Source: an uncultured Streptococcus sp.
Lineage (GTDB): Bacteria; Bacillota; Bacilli; Lactobacillales; Streptococcaceae
Reading direction: 5' to 3'
Length of the DNA: 14,336 bases
Assembly: GCF_938036805.1 (NCBI RefSeq)
Contig: NZ_CALHWC010000056.1
Coordinates: 1-14,336 of the forward strand
Shown: in pieces, positions 5,954 to 13,381 of the stretch
Position numbering within the stretch: position 1 is the first letter of the stretch
Layout of the letters: every line of letters begins with the position of its first letter
Notes under the pieces: generated by a model
What the model was told of the DNA's origin: nothing
What the model saw: only the letters and a program-made list of their open reading frames with translations
Database searches by the model: none
Translations under genes and position numbers: made by a program

Positions 5954-7528
5954 TTATTTATCGCCTTTATTGCGGATAACAAAGCCGGTTTTCTTTTCGC
6001 TAGAAGTACGGTGCGGACGCTTGTTCCCTCTGCTTTCGAAATCACGACTATTCTTGTTTGACTTGCGTTTAAAGTCACGACGCCCGCCATCTCGGTCTTC
6101 GCGTCCACCACGACGATCACGACCTTGGTCACCTCGACGACCGTTGCCACGGCCACTCTTCCCTTTTCCGCCAAAACCGCCACCAGATGCTTTAAATGGC
6201 AATGGTTTTTCACGAGCAATTTCTACTTCAGGAAGAGTATCTGGATCCTGTACCGTCAGGCTGAGGATATACATTGCCAGCTCTTCTGGGCTGAATTCTG
6301 CCGCTAGCTTGCGGGCATCCTTGCTAAATTTCTCAAAGTTAGAACGGATGCTTTCGTCAGCAAAATCGCGTTCAATCTTCTTAAGGGCAACTCTTTTCTT
6401 AGCTTGGAAAGCTTCTTCTGCAGTCGCTGGTTTGAGGCCTTTCATACGCTTCTTGGTCAGATTTTCGATAATCTGAAGATAGCCCATTTCATTTGGCGCT
6501 ACGAAAGTGATAGACTGACCTGACTTACCAGCACGACCAGTCCGACCAATCCGGTGAACATAGCTTTCTGGATCCTGCGGAATGTCGTAGTTGTAGACGT
6601 GGGTCACACCAGAAATGTCCAATCCACGCGCAGCCACATCTGTCGCAACCAAGACATCCAAATTGCCGTTTTTAAAGTCGCGGAGGACGCGGAGGCGCTT
6701 GCCTTGGTCCAAATCACCATGGATACCCTCTGCTCGGAAACCGCGGATTTTCAGGCCACGAGTCAGCTCATCCACCCGGCGCTTGGTCCGGCCAAAGACG
6801 ATAGACAGCTCAGGCTGATCCACGTCCATCAGGCGGGTCATGGTATCAAATTTTTCATTTTCTTTGACACGGATATAATACTGATCCACCAGCTCCGTCG
6901 TCAGCTCTTTAGCCGCAATCTTGACATGCTCAGGCTCCTTCATAAACTTGACACCGATGCGCTTAATGGCATCCGGCATGGTCGCTGAAAAGAGCAAGGT
7001 CTGACGCTCTTCTGGCACACGGGAAATGATAGACTCAATATCTTCCAAAAAGCCCATGTTAAGCATTTCATCCGCTTCGTCCAAGATTAAGGTTTCAATC
7101 TGATTCAGCTTAAGCGCCTTGCGTTTGATCAAATCCAAGAGACGACCTGGTGTTCCTACGACAATATGAGCACCAGACTTGAGGGCCTTGATTTGCTTTT
7201 CAATGCTAGAGCCACCGTAGACAGAACGCACCTTGACACCCTTGCTGCGGCCAAAACGGAAAAGCTCTTCCTGACTCTGCACAGCCAATTCACGGGTTGG
7301 AGCGATAACCAAAGCCTGCACAGCAGGATTATCTGTATCAATTTTCTCCAGAGTTGGGAAGCCAAAGGCTGCTGTCTTTCCTGTCCCTGTCTGGGCCTGA
7401 CCAATGACATCCTTACCTGCCATAGCAAGTGGAATTGTCTGCTCTTGAATAGGGCTTGCTTCTACAAAGCCAGCTTTTTCAATCTCTGCTAGTAATTCAG
7501 CAGATAAATGTAATTCATTAAATTTCAA
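5954..7528 (-). CDS. cshA: ATP-dependent DEAD-box RNA helicase CshA
   Basis: This 524-residue cytoplasmic RNA helicase unwinds RNA duplexes and, in Gram-positive bacteria, works in mRNA decay, ribosome assembly and cold adaptation. All family motifs are present in order: Q motif SPIQEQTIP (25-33), Walker A AQTGTGKT (45-52), PTREL (77-81), TPGR (126-129), DEAD (150-153), SAT (181-183), TDVAARGLD (296-304) and HRIGRTGR (325-332). The tail from about 448 to 507 is rich in G, R and D, a typical low-complexity RNA-binding extension. The start is a TTG at 7528, chosen because the family begins MKFNEL here; the site before it is a purine-rich AAGAAGAAG run rather than AGGAGG, implying modest initiation. 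It is monocistronic, with a long leader and a perfect terminator. Confidence 0.96.
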   Translation of the reverse strand: MKFNELHLSAELLAEIEKAGFVEASPIQEQTIPLAMAGKDVIGQAQTGTGKTAAFGFPTLEKIDTDNPAVQALVIAPTRELAVQSQEELFRFGRSKGVKVRSVYGGSSIEKQIKALKSGAHIVVGTPGRLLDLIKRKALKLNQIETLILDEADEMLNMGFLEDIESIISRVPEERQTLLFSATMPDAIKRIGVKFMKEPEHVKIAAKELTTELVDQYYIRVKENEKFDTMTRLMDVDQPELSIVFGRTKRRVDELTRGLKIRGFRAEGIHGDLDQGKRLRVLRDFKNGNLDVLVATDVAARGLDISGVTHVYNYDIPQDPESYVHRIGRTGRAGKSGQSITFVAPNEMGYLQIIENLTKKRMKGLKPATAEEAFQAKKRVALKKIERDFADESIRSNFEKFSKDARKLAAEFSPEELAMYILSLTVQDPDTLPEVEIAREKPLPFKASGGGFGGKGKSGRGNGRRGDQGRDRRGGREDRDGGRRDFKRKSNKNSRDFESRGNKRPHRTSSEKKTGFVIRNKGDK

Positions 7529-7578
7529 TGTTCTTCTTCTTTCTAAAGGCGGTGCGAAGCCACCTTATAAGGCTTTTG

Positions 7579-7642
7579 ATACTCAACTATCGAAACATAC
7601 CAAGTGCTTTTCTCTTGCTAAATCTCGATTTTCTGAGAGTAT
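7579..7642 (-). repeat. Degenerate BOX-like repeat in the cshA leader
   Basis: On the minus strand this 64-bp stretch starts ATACTCTCAGAAAATCGAGA and ends GTTGAGTAT. Its first 21 bases match the start of the repeat at 540-641 at 17 positions, and the ends carry the same ATACTC/GAGTAT inverted termini. The interior is shorter and lacks the CGTCAGCT segment, so this may be a decayed or different small element. Confidence 0.4.
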
Positions 7643-7685
7643 TCGCTCTTCTCTTCATAAATATGGTCTCTCAAGTCTAGGCACT

Positions 7686-7708
7686 AAAAAAGCGCCGACT
7701 CGGTCGCT
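7686..7708 (-). terminator. Intrinsic terminator inside the cshA leader
   Basis: On the minus strand AGCGACCG pairs with CGGCGCT across an AGT loop with one bulged A, followed directly by six T. This is a strong GC-rich terminator pointing toward cshA, 157 bp before its start codon and about 40 bp after the predicted transcription start. It should stop much of the transcription unless antitermination occurs. Confidence 0.8.
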
Positions 7709-7750
7709 AGTTCCCACTGAATAGAAAAACTGTATTTCTGCAACTAATCT

Positions 7751-7759
7751 AGTATACCA
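7751..7759 (-). promoter_or_regulatory. Extended -10 promoter of the cshA leader
   Basis: TGGTATACT on the minus strand is an extended -10 (TGN plus TATACT, one base from consensus). The -35 region at 17 bp (TATCTT) is weak, which is usual for extended -10 promoters. It is the best promoter seen upstream of cshA. Confidence 0.6.
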
Positions 7760-7832
7760 CAAAAGTACCTAAAAAGATAGGACTTGCTTGTAAAATATTT
7801 TATTAAAGATCTCTTTTGTAAAAAATGAAAAC

Positions 7833-7849
7833 TTGAAAATCATTTTCAA
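7833..7849. promoter_or_regulatory. Fur-family-like 7-1-7 operator
   Basis: TTGAAAATCATTTTCAA contains TGAAAAT-C-ATTTTCA, a perfect inverted repeat with the 7-1-7 layout of Fur boxes (TGATAATNATTATCA), differing at one symmetric pair. An extra TGAAAA half-site starts at 7826. It covers the -35 of the downstream gene, a repressor position. Which Fur-family member (iron, zinc or peroxide) would bind is unknown. Confidence 0.5.
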
Positions 7850-7861
7850 AAATAATATAAT
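7833..7861 (+). promoter_or_regulatory. Promoter of the small membrane protein gene
   Basis: TTGAAA (7833-7838) and TATAAT (7856-7861) are separated by exactly 17 bp. Transcription should start near 7868, giving a very short leader before the ribosome site AAAGGAGA and the ATG at 7886. Confidence 0.75.
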
Positions 7862-7885
7862 CTATAAAGAAGAAAGGAGACAAGT

Positions 7886-8284
7886 ATGAATAAATTTTTA
7901 CGAGTGACTTTCATTTTACTGTTCTTAGCTATGCTGGGCGCAGCTATGATCCAGATTTTCCAGCCCCAGCTATTGGGCAATGAGTCCATCTATGGTCTAG
8001 CTCCCTACTGGCAGCGGGAAATTGGTTTCTGGAATCTGGCTATTCTGCCTTTAGTCATTGCCGCCAACATAAAGTATGATTGGTTCTATCTGCGTATGAC
8101 CCTGATAGCACTGATTCTGGGCGGGCTGGGCTTTGGCACCAACCATCTGCTAGGCTATCTGGAAAAGGCGAATCAAGCCAACCTACTGGGCTGGATTGAA
8201 AATTATCTGCTAGTCTTTTGCTGGATCATCGGCTGGGGACTGGAATATCGAAAAAGACAAAAAAGTGATGAAGAGGCTTCCTAA
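7886..8284 (+). CDS. Small integral membrane protein of unknown function
   Basis: I cannot assign a function to this 132-residue protein. It has four likely membrane segments, at about residues 7-26, 50-65, 71-92 and 102-120. The first could be mistaken for a signal peptide. A hydrophilic stretch with YWQREIGFWNLA (37-48) separates the first two and resembles a motif I associate with conserved small membrane proteins of Firmicutes, possibly a DUF family. The C-terminus is charged (EYRKRQKSDEE). The ATG follows a good AAAGGAGA site. It is the only plus-strand gene in the window, divergent from cshA and convergent with icd. A Fur-like operator over its promoter hints at regulation by metal or oxidative stress. 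Its 3' end encodes one arm of its own terminator. Confidence 0.88.
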   Translation: MNKFLRVTFILLFLAMLGAAMIQIFQPQLLGNESIYGLAPYWQREIGFWNLAILPLVIAANIKYDWFYLRMTLIALILGGLGFGTNHLLGYLEKANQANLLGWIENYLLVFCWIIGWGLEYRKRQKSDEEAS

Positions 8285-8310
8285 ATAGACAGCTTCTCCA
8301 TCGCTTTTTT
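8259..8310. terminator. Bidirectional terminator shared with icd, overlapping a coding end
   Basis: A 20-bp stem (8259-8278 with 8291-8310) pairs at 19 positions, counting two G-U pairs, around a 12-nt loop. It is flanked by A6 and T6, so it works in both directions. The left arm lies inside the last codons of the plus-strand gene. The icd stop codon is six bases beyond the right arm. Confidence 0.9.
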
Positions 8311-8315
8311 CTTCA

Positions 8316-9512
8316 TTATGAACACTTCTCTATATTAGCCAGTAGCTCCTCGGCAAATTGACTAGTGGTCAAAGCTGGTACTCCTTCCAGCTGACTGGCA
8401 AAATCGCCTGTCACTTTTTGCTCAAAGAGAGCCTTCTCAATGGCTTTAGTCAGGAGATGAGAGACCTCCGGCCAACCAATGTAATCAAAGAGCATGGCCC
8501 CTGATAAGAGAAGTGAACAAGGATTAGCCTTATTTTGACCCGCTATATCTGGCGCCGTCCCATGAGTAGCTTCAAAAATAGCATGACCAGTCTCGTAATT
8601 GATATTGGCTCCTGGCGCAATACCAATCCCGCCCACCTGAGCAGCCAAGGCATCGCTGGCATAGTCACCATTTAGATTGGTCAAAGCGACAACATCAAAT
8701 TTCTCTGGATAGAGCAAAATCTGTTGCAGAAAATTATCTGCAATGACATCCTGAATGATTAGTTTTCCAGAAGCCAGCTCGTCCGCATACTCTCTTTGAG
8801 CTAGTTCATAGCCCCATTTCCGAAAACCGCCCTCTGTAAATTTCTGGATATTGCCCTTGTGAACCAGAGTGACACGCCTTAGTCCTTTGGCTAGTGCATA
8901 GTCAATAGCCGCCCGTATCAGCCGCTCACTGCCCTGCTTAGAGATAGGCTTAATCCCAATAGCAGAGCTTTCTGGGAAGCGAATCTTGTCAACCTGCATA
9001 TCCTTCTGCAGGAAATCGATAACTTTTTGGACTTCAGCCGTTCCACTCTCCCACTCAATCCCTGCATAGATGTCTTCTGTATTTTCCCGAAAAATCGTGA
9101 TATCTGTCTTCTCTGGGTGCTTGAGCGGACTGGGAACTCCCTTGAAATAACGAACCGGCCGCAGGCAGGCGTAAAGATCCAATTCCTGTCTCAAGGCCAC
9201 ATTCAAGGAACGAATCCCTTCTCCGACTGGGGTTTCTAGCGGGCCCTTAATAGCCACTAGATGGCTCTTAATCGTTGTCAGTGTTTCATCCGGTAGCCAG
9301 TCACCCGTCAGGTCTGCTGCTTTTTTCCCAGCCAAAACTTCCTTCCAAACAACTTTTCTCTGGCCACCATAAGCCTTTTCCACTGCCTTATCAAAGACCA
9401 GCTGGGCATTTTCCCAGATATCAACCCCAATCCCGTCACCTTGGATGTAAGGAATAATAGGAGCATCCGGTACCTGCAAGCGCCCTTTCTCAAACAAAAT
9501 CTTATCTGCCAT
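8316..9512 (-). CDS. icd: Isocitrate dehydrogenase, probably NAD-dependent
   Basis: This 398-residue enzyme oxidatively decarboxylates isocitrate to 2-oxoglutarate. Substrate-site residues match the E. coli enzyme: RSLNVALRQE (101-110, with Ser102 at the phosphorylatable serine), LRPVRY (117-122), Tyr149 in DIYAGIEW, Lys219 in VHKGN, and Asp283/Asp287 in NGDYASDA. The coenzyme pocket differs: HGTAPDIAGQ gives Asp322-Ile323 where E. coli NADP enzyme has Lys344-Tyr345, and VTGDFAS lacks the NADP-binding Tyr391 and Arg395. Asp-Ile is the known NAD-enzyme signature. The ATG at 9512 follows AAGGAG; an in-frame TTG at 9557 would overlap gltA and has no ribosome site. One base separates it from gltA, so it is the last gene of the operon. 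Confidence 0.95.
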   Translation of the reverse strand: MADKILFEKGRLQVPDAPIIPYIQGDGIGVDIWENAQLVFDKAVEKAYGGQRKVVWKEVLAGKKAADLTGDWLPDETLTTIKSHLVAIKGPLETPVGEGIRSLNVALRQELDLYACLRPVRYFKGVPSPLKHPEKTDITIFRENTEDIYAGIEWESGTAEVQKVIDFLQKDMQVDKIRFPESSAIGIKPISKQGSERLIRAAIDYALAKGLRRVTLVHKGNIQKFTEGGFRKWGYELAQREYADELASGKLIIQDVIADNFLQQILLYPEKFDVVALTNLNGDYASDALAAQVGGIGIAPGANINYETGHAIFEATHGTAPDIAGQNKANPCSLLLSGAMLFDYIGWPEVSHLLTKAIEKALFEQKVTGDFASQLEGVPALTTSQFAEELLANIEKCS

Positions 9513-9513
9513 T

Positions 9514-10632
9514 TTATCTCCTTCCAATGGGAAGATACTCCAAACCTTGAGCACCAATATAGTTAGAACGTGGCCGAATCAGCTTATTGTTCTTGCGCTG
9601 TTCCTGAATATGGGCAATCCAGCCAGCCACCCGACTCATGGCAAAAATCAGGGTGTAGATACTGCTGTCAATGCCCAACACATGGTAAACCGTAGCCGAA
9701 TAAAAATCGACATTCGGTATCAGATGCTTGGTATGCTTCATATAGGCTTCAATTTCCACTGAAAGCTGATACCAAACCTCATCCTTGGTCCCCTGTGTCA
9801 AGTCCTTGGCCATTTGACGCAGGTATTTTTCACGCGGATCTTGGGTCTTGTAAACTCGGTGACCAAAGCCCATAATCTTCTCATGAGAGGCCAGTTTGCG
9901 GTCTAGGTAGGCCTGGCAATCCCCTTCCTCTCTGATCTCTTTCAGCATATCAAAGACACATTCATTAGCACCGCCATGAAGGGAGCCCTTGAGCGCTCCA
10001 ACAGCTGCTGTCACGCAGGAATAAATATCGGTCAAGGTTGAGGCGCAGACACGAGCCGCAAAGGTTGAAGCATTGAGTTCATGATCGGCATGGAGCACCA
10101 AGGCACAGTTAAAGGCTTTGACTTCAAGCTCACTAGCCTCTTCTCCTTTGAGCATATAGAGGAAATTAGCCGCAAAGCCCAAATCCTCCCGCGGCTCTAC
10201 TGGAGTCTGACCCGACCTCAGTCTGGCAAAAGCCGCAATAATAGTCGGCATCTTTGCCATAAGCTGGATGCTCTGCTCATAGGTCGCTTCTAGAGAAGTT
10301 TCCTCAGCATGGACATTATAAACCCCCAAAAGACTGACCGTTGAGCGCAAGACGCTCATGGGATGAAGGTGCTTACGGGACTGGATAAGGATGCACTGCT
10401 CCACCGCATCGCTAATGGCATAATTAGCTCGCAGATCTTCTTCAAAATGCTTGAGCTCAATCTGAGTCGGCAAATGCAAATGCCACAGCAGATAAATCAC
10501 CTCTTCAAAACTTGCATGGTGCTCTACCAATTCAGAAATATTGTAGCCTGCATAAGACAAGGAATCATCCACAATCTGGCTAATCCTGGTATCACAGGCA
10601 ATGGTATCTTTCAAACCGTCCGTCTGACTCAT
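9514..10632 (-). CDS. gltA: Citrate synthase
   Basis: This 372-residue cytoplasmic enzyme condenses oxaloacetate and acetyl-CoA to citrate. The catalytic triad is visible: His219 in SLHGGANE, His258 in GFGHRVYKT and Asp309 in NVDFYSA. The segment HADHELNAS (181-189) and the C-terminal RPRSNYIG are also typical. The short length fits the Gram-positive dimeric type rather than the longer allosteric E. coli enzyme. I chose the ATG at 10632, seven bases after AGGAGG; the GTG at 10638, which would overlap the aconitase stop, is only one base from that site. It lies two bases after acnA and one base before icd, so translation is probably coupled. The gene is also called citZ in Bacillus. Confidence 0.96.
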   Translation of the reverse strand: MSQTDGLKDTIACDTRISQIVDDSLSYAGYNISELVEHHASFEEVIYLLWHLHLPTQIELKHFEEDLRANYAISDAVEQCILIQSRKHLHPMSVLRSTVSLLGVYNVHAEETSLEATYEQSIQLMAKMPTIIAAFARLRSGQTPVEPREDLGFAANFLYMLKGEEASELEVKAFNCALVLHADHELNASTFAARVCASTLTDIYSCVTAAVGALKGSLHGGANECVFDMLKEIREEGDCQAYLDRKLASHEKIMGFGHRVYKTQDPREKYLRQMAKDLTQGTKDEVWYQLSVEIEAYMKHTKHLIPNVDFYSATVYHVLGIDSSIYTLIFAMSRVAGWIAHIQEQRKNNKLIRPRSNYIGAQGLEYLPIGRR

Positions 10633-10634
10633 GC

Positions 10635-13298
10635 TCACACCTCCTCTAATTTCTTTCTAACGACCATGGGCAAAATTCCTCCGTTTTCATAGTAACGGAT
10701 ATCCGCCTCTGCATCAAAGCGCAGCCGAGCTTGAAAAGCTATTTCTTCAGTACCCTTACGAGCCACCACGTCAACCAGCTGGCCAACTTGCGGGTTCTGT
10801 GGCAGATTGATGTCGAAAGTCTCCTTGCCTGTTAAGCCCAGACTAGCCGCATTTTCACCCTCTAGATACTGCAAAGGAAGAATCCCCATCATGACCAGAT
10901 TGGACCGGTGGATACGCTCAAAACTCTCTGCCAGAACCACCTTGACACCCAAAAGATTAGCCCCCTTGGCTGCCCAATCACGACTGGACCCCATACCGTA
11001 GTCTTTGCCAGCTAGGACAATGGTGTCAATTTGCTCTTCTTTGTAACGCATGGCCGCTTCATAAATGGATAGCAACTCTCCTTTATAATCTGTGTAACCA
11101 CCAATTTTCCCATCCGCCAATTCATTTTTAATCCGAATATTGGCAAAAGTCCCCCGCATCATGACCTCATGATTGCCCCGACGGCTACCATAGGAATTAA
11201 ACTCTTGGTAATCCACTCCGTGCTCCAGTAAATAGGAAGCCGCTGGGCTGTTTCTGGCAATATTTCCTGCTGGGGAGATATGGTCTGTCGTCACCGTATC
11301 CCCAAATTTTGCCAGCACTGCAAGATTTTTCAGTGGCTGAATGGCTAAATCATCAGCCAAGCCATCAAAGTAAGGTGGATTTTGAATATAGGTCGAAGCC
11401 TGATTCCACTGATAATTTTGAGAAGAGGCTGTCGGAATCTGATTCCATTTTTCATTATCGTCAAACACATGAGCATATTCTTTTTCAAAAAGCTGGCGCG
11501 TCACATATTTTTGAACATAATCTGCAACCAAGTCGTGCTCCGGCATCAAATCCATCAAATAAACCGGCTGCCCTTTTTGATCATAACCTAGTGGCTCGCT
11601 GGTCAGATCGACATTGGTATTTCCAGCCAGAGCATAGGCAACCACCAAGGGCGGACTAGCTAGGAAATTGGCCTTGACCAATGGATTGATCCGCCCTTCA
11701 AAATTGCGATTTCCTGAAAGAACAGCACTAGCCAGCAAGTCAGTATCCGTAATCGCCTGAGCCACTTCCGGTCGGAGATTGCCTGAATTTCCAATACAAG
11801 TAGTACAGCCATAGCCGACAACATTGAAACCAAGCTGATCCAGATAGGACTGAAGGCCACTCTTCTTGAGATAGCCTGTGACCACCTTGCTGCCAGGAGC
11901 CAAAGAAGTTTTGACAGTCTTTGAAACCTGTAAGCCTTTTTCTACTGCTTTCTTGGCCAAAAGCCCTGCCGCCATCAGGACATAGGGATTGGATGTATTG
12001 GTACAGCTAGTAATGGCAGCGATAGCCACATGGCCGGTCTTAATCGTCTCCTCATGATCAGAAAACTGAACTACTGCTGACTTTTCCAGCTCGCTCTCAT
12101 CTAGCCCAAAGCCTCGGACCCCCGCTTCCCTGACTATACTAGCTTGAAATTCTTCTTTAGCAGCTGTTAATTCAATCAAATCTTGGGGCCGCTTGGGGCC
12201 TGAGATACTCGGCACAATGCTGGACAAATCAATTTCGACTACCTTGGTATAAATTGGCTCAACCTTTTCATCATAGAAAAGGTGATTTTTTTGAGCATAG
12301 AGACGGGTCAGCTCGATATGATCTTCTGACCGATTGGTCAGACGCATGTAATTGAGCGTTTCCTCATCTATCGGAAAATAACCACAGGTAGCTCCGTATT
12401 CCGGCGCCATATTAGCCACTGTTGCCCGGTCAGCCAGGCTTAGATTAGACAAACCAGGTCCAAAGAACTCGACAAATTTGCCAACAACATTTTCCTGCCG
12501 CAAGATTTGCGTGACCTTTAAAGCCAAATCCGTCGCTGTCGCAATCTTAGGCAGCCTGCCCAAGAGACGAACACCAATCACCTCAGGAACTGGGAAATAG
12601 GAAGCCTCACCCAGCATGGCAGCCTCGGCCTCAATCCCACCGACTCCCCAGCCCAGAACACCGATCCCATTAATCATAGTCGTATGACTGTCCGTACCAA
12701 ACATGCTGTCCGGATAGAGTTGGCCATCCTTTTCAATAATGACATCACTGAGAAATTCGATATTGACCTGATGGATAATCCCCGTAGCAGGAGGAACTGC
12801 TCGATAATTATCAAACGATTTTTCTGCCCACTTGAGAAATTCGTAGCGCTCATTGTTTCGGATAAACTCTTGGGTCATATTGGCCTCTAGAGCTGTATCA
12901 CAGCCATAAAAGTCCACCTGAACACTGTGGTCAATGACTAAATCAACCGGAATTTCTGGATTAATCTGATCGGCCTGACCTCCCTGACCAACAATCGCAT
13001 CGCGCATACTAGCCAAATCCACCACGACAGGAACACCCGTAAAATCCTGGAGAATAACTCGGCTAGGCTTAAAAGGAACTTCTCCGCTTGGTGATTTAGC
13101 TTGATAATGCATCAAAGAATAAATGTTATCTTTAGTGACATCAATTCCATCTTCTTTACGAAGGACACTTTCGAATAATATGCGTATGGAATAAGGAAGT
13201 TGTTTTATATCTCCTCCTAGTAAAGCCGAGGCTTTCTTAAGATCTATATATCGGTATAAATTGCCTTTGTAATTTAAATCGCTTAGGTATTCTGCCAT
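10635..13298 (-). CDS. acnA: Aconitate hydratase A
   Basis: This 887-residue enzyme isomerises citrate to isocitrate by way of cis-aconitate, using a [4Fe-4S] cluster. The three ligand cysteines are Cys432 (TSCTNTSNP), Cys498 and Cys501 (GYGCTTCIGN). Other active-site parts are present: DHSVQVD (123-129), GTDSHTTM (201-208), DHISPAGNI (672-680) and the swivel-domain GSSRDWAAKG (770-779). Length is normal for the AcnA/IRP1 class, so an RNA-binding moonlighting role is possible but not evident. I chose the ATG at 13298, preceded by GAGGGG at seven bases; the GTG at 13313 lies in that site. It is the first gene of acnA-gltA-icd. Some streptococci use these three enzymes to make 2-oxoglutarate for glutamate without a full TCA cycle. 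Confidence 0.97.
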   Translation of the reverse strand: MAEYLSDLNYKGNLYRYIDLKKASALLGGDIKQLPYSIRILFESVLRKEDGIDVTKDNIYSLMHYQAKSPSGEVPFKPSRVILQDFTGVPVVVDLASMRDAIVGQGGQADQINPEIPVDLVIDHSVQVDFYGCDTALEANMTQEFIRNNERYEFLKWAEKSFDNYRAVPPATGIIHQVNIEFLSDVIIEKDGQLYPDSMFGTDSHTTMINGIGVLGWGVGGIEAEAAMLGEASYFPVPEVIGVRLLGRLPKIATATDLALKVTQILRQENVVGKFVEFFGPGLSNLSLADRATVANMAPEYGATCGYFPIDEETLNYMRLTNRSEDHIELTRLYAQKNHLFYDEKVEPIYTKVVEIDLSSIVPSISGPKRPQDLIELTAAKEEFQASIVREAGVRGFGLDESELEKSAVVQFSDHEETIKTGHVAIAAITSCTNTSNPYVLMAAGLLAKKAVEKGLQVSKTVKTSLAPGSKVVTGYLKKSGLQSYLDQLGFNVVGYGCTTCIGNSGNLRPEVAQAITDTDLLASAVLSGNRNFEGRINPLVKANFLASPPLVVAYALAGNTNVDLTSEPLGYDQKGQPVYLMDLMPEHDLVADYVQKYVTRQLFEKEYAHVFDDNEKWNQIPTASSQNYQWNQASTYIQNPPYFDGLADDLAIQPLKNLAVLAKFGDTVTTDHISPAGNIARNSPAASYLLEHGVDYQEFNSYGSRRGNHEVMMRGTFANIRIKNELADGKIGGYTDYKGELLSIYEAAMRYKEEQIDTIVLAGKDYGMGSSRDWAAKGANLLGVKVVLAESFERIHRSNLVMMGILPLQYLEGENAASLGLTGKETFDINLPQNPQVGQLVDVVARKGTEEIAFQARLRFDAEADIRYYENGGILPMVVRKKLEEV

Positions 13299-13332
13299 AT
13301 TTCTACCCCTCACTTATTTTAAATTGTTTTAT

Positions 13333-13361
13333 ATTATACTTTATTATGTAATTTTATGCAA
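13333..13361 (-). promoter_or_regulatory. Promoter of acnA-gltA-icd
   Basis: On the minus strand TTGCAT (13361-13356) and TATAAT (13338-13333) are 17 bp apart. The -10 is perfect and the -35 weak, which fits a need for an activator. Transcription should start near 13326, about 28 bases before the acnA start. Confidence 0.65.
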
Positions 13362-13381
13362 TAAGATTTCTTAACAATACG

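Larger units (their letters stand above)
7529..7744 (-). ncRNA. Long structured cshA leader / possible short leader RNA
   Basis: The extended -10 promoter at 7751-7759 predicts a start near 7744 and a leader of about 215 nt. An intrinsic terminator (7686-7708) lies only about 40-60 nt in, so the promoter should give a short RNA of about 60 nt and, on read-through, the full cshA mRNA. Downstream lie a 23-codon ORF (7587-7658), a BOX-like repeat (7579-7642), and, near the cshA start, competing stems: AAGCC/GGCTT around TTATAAGGT, versus GGTG/CACC around GCTTCG. I do not recognise a known riboswitch. Autoregulation or cold control is inference by analogy with long helicase leaders in other bacteria. 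Confidence 0.5.

Noticed and set aside
5785..6219. A 144-residue open frame on the minus strand, overlapping the cshA 3' end.
   Set aside because: It is out of frame with cshA, spans the cshA terminator and the lacR promoter, and has no family resemblance.
5928..6476. A 182-residue open frame on the plus strand.
   Set aside because: It lies wholly opposite the cshA tail and terminator, with an Arg/Ser/Pro-rich product caused by the Gly/Arg codons on the other strand, and has no ribosome site.
7686..7708. The hairpin CCGAGTCGG followed by a T run resembles the 3' hairpin of the Cas9 tracrRNA of S. pyogenes.
   Set aside because: No nexus, anti-repeat, CRISPR repeats or cas genes are nearby. 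The likeness is limited to a short GC-rich terminator stem.
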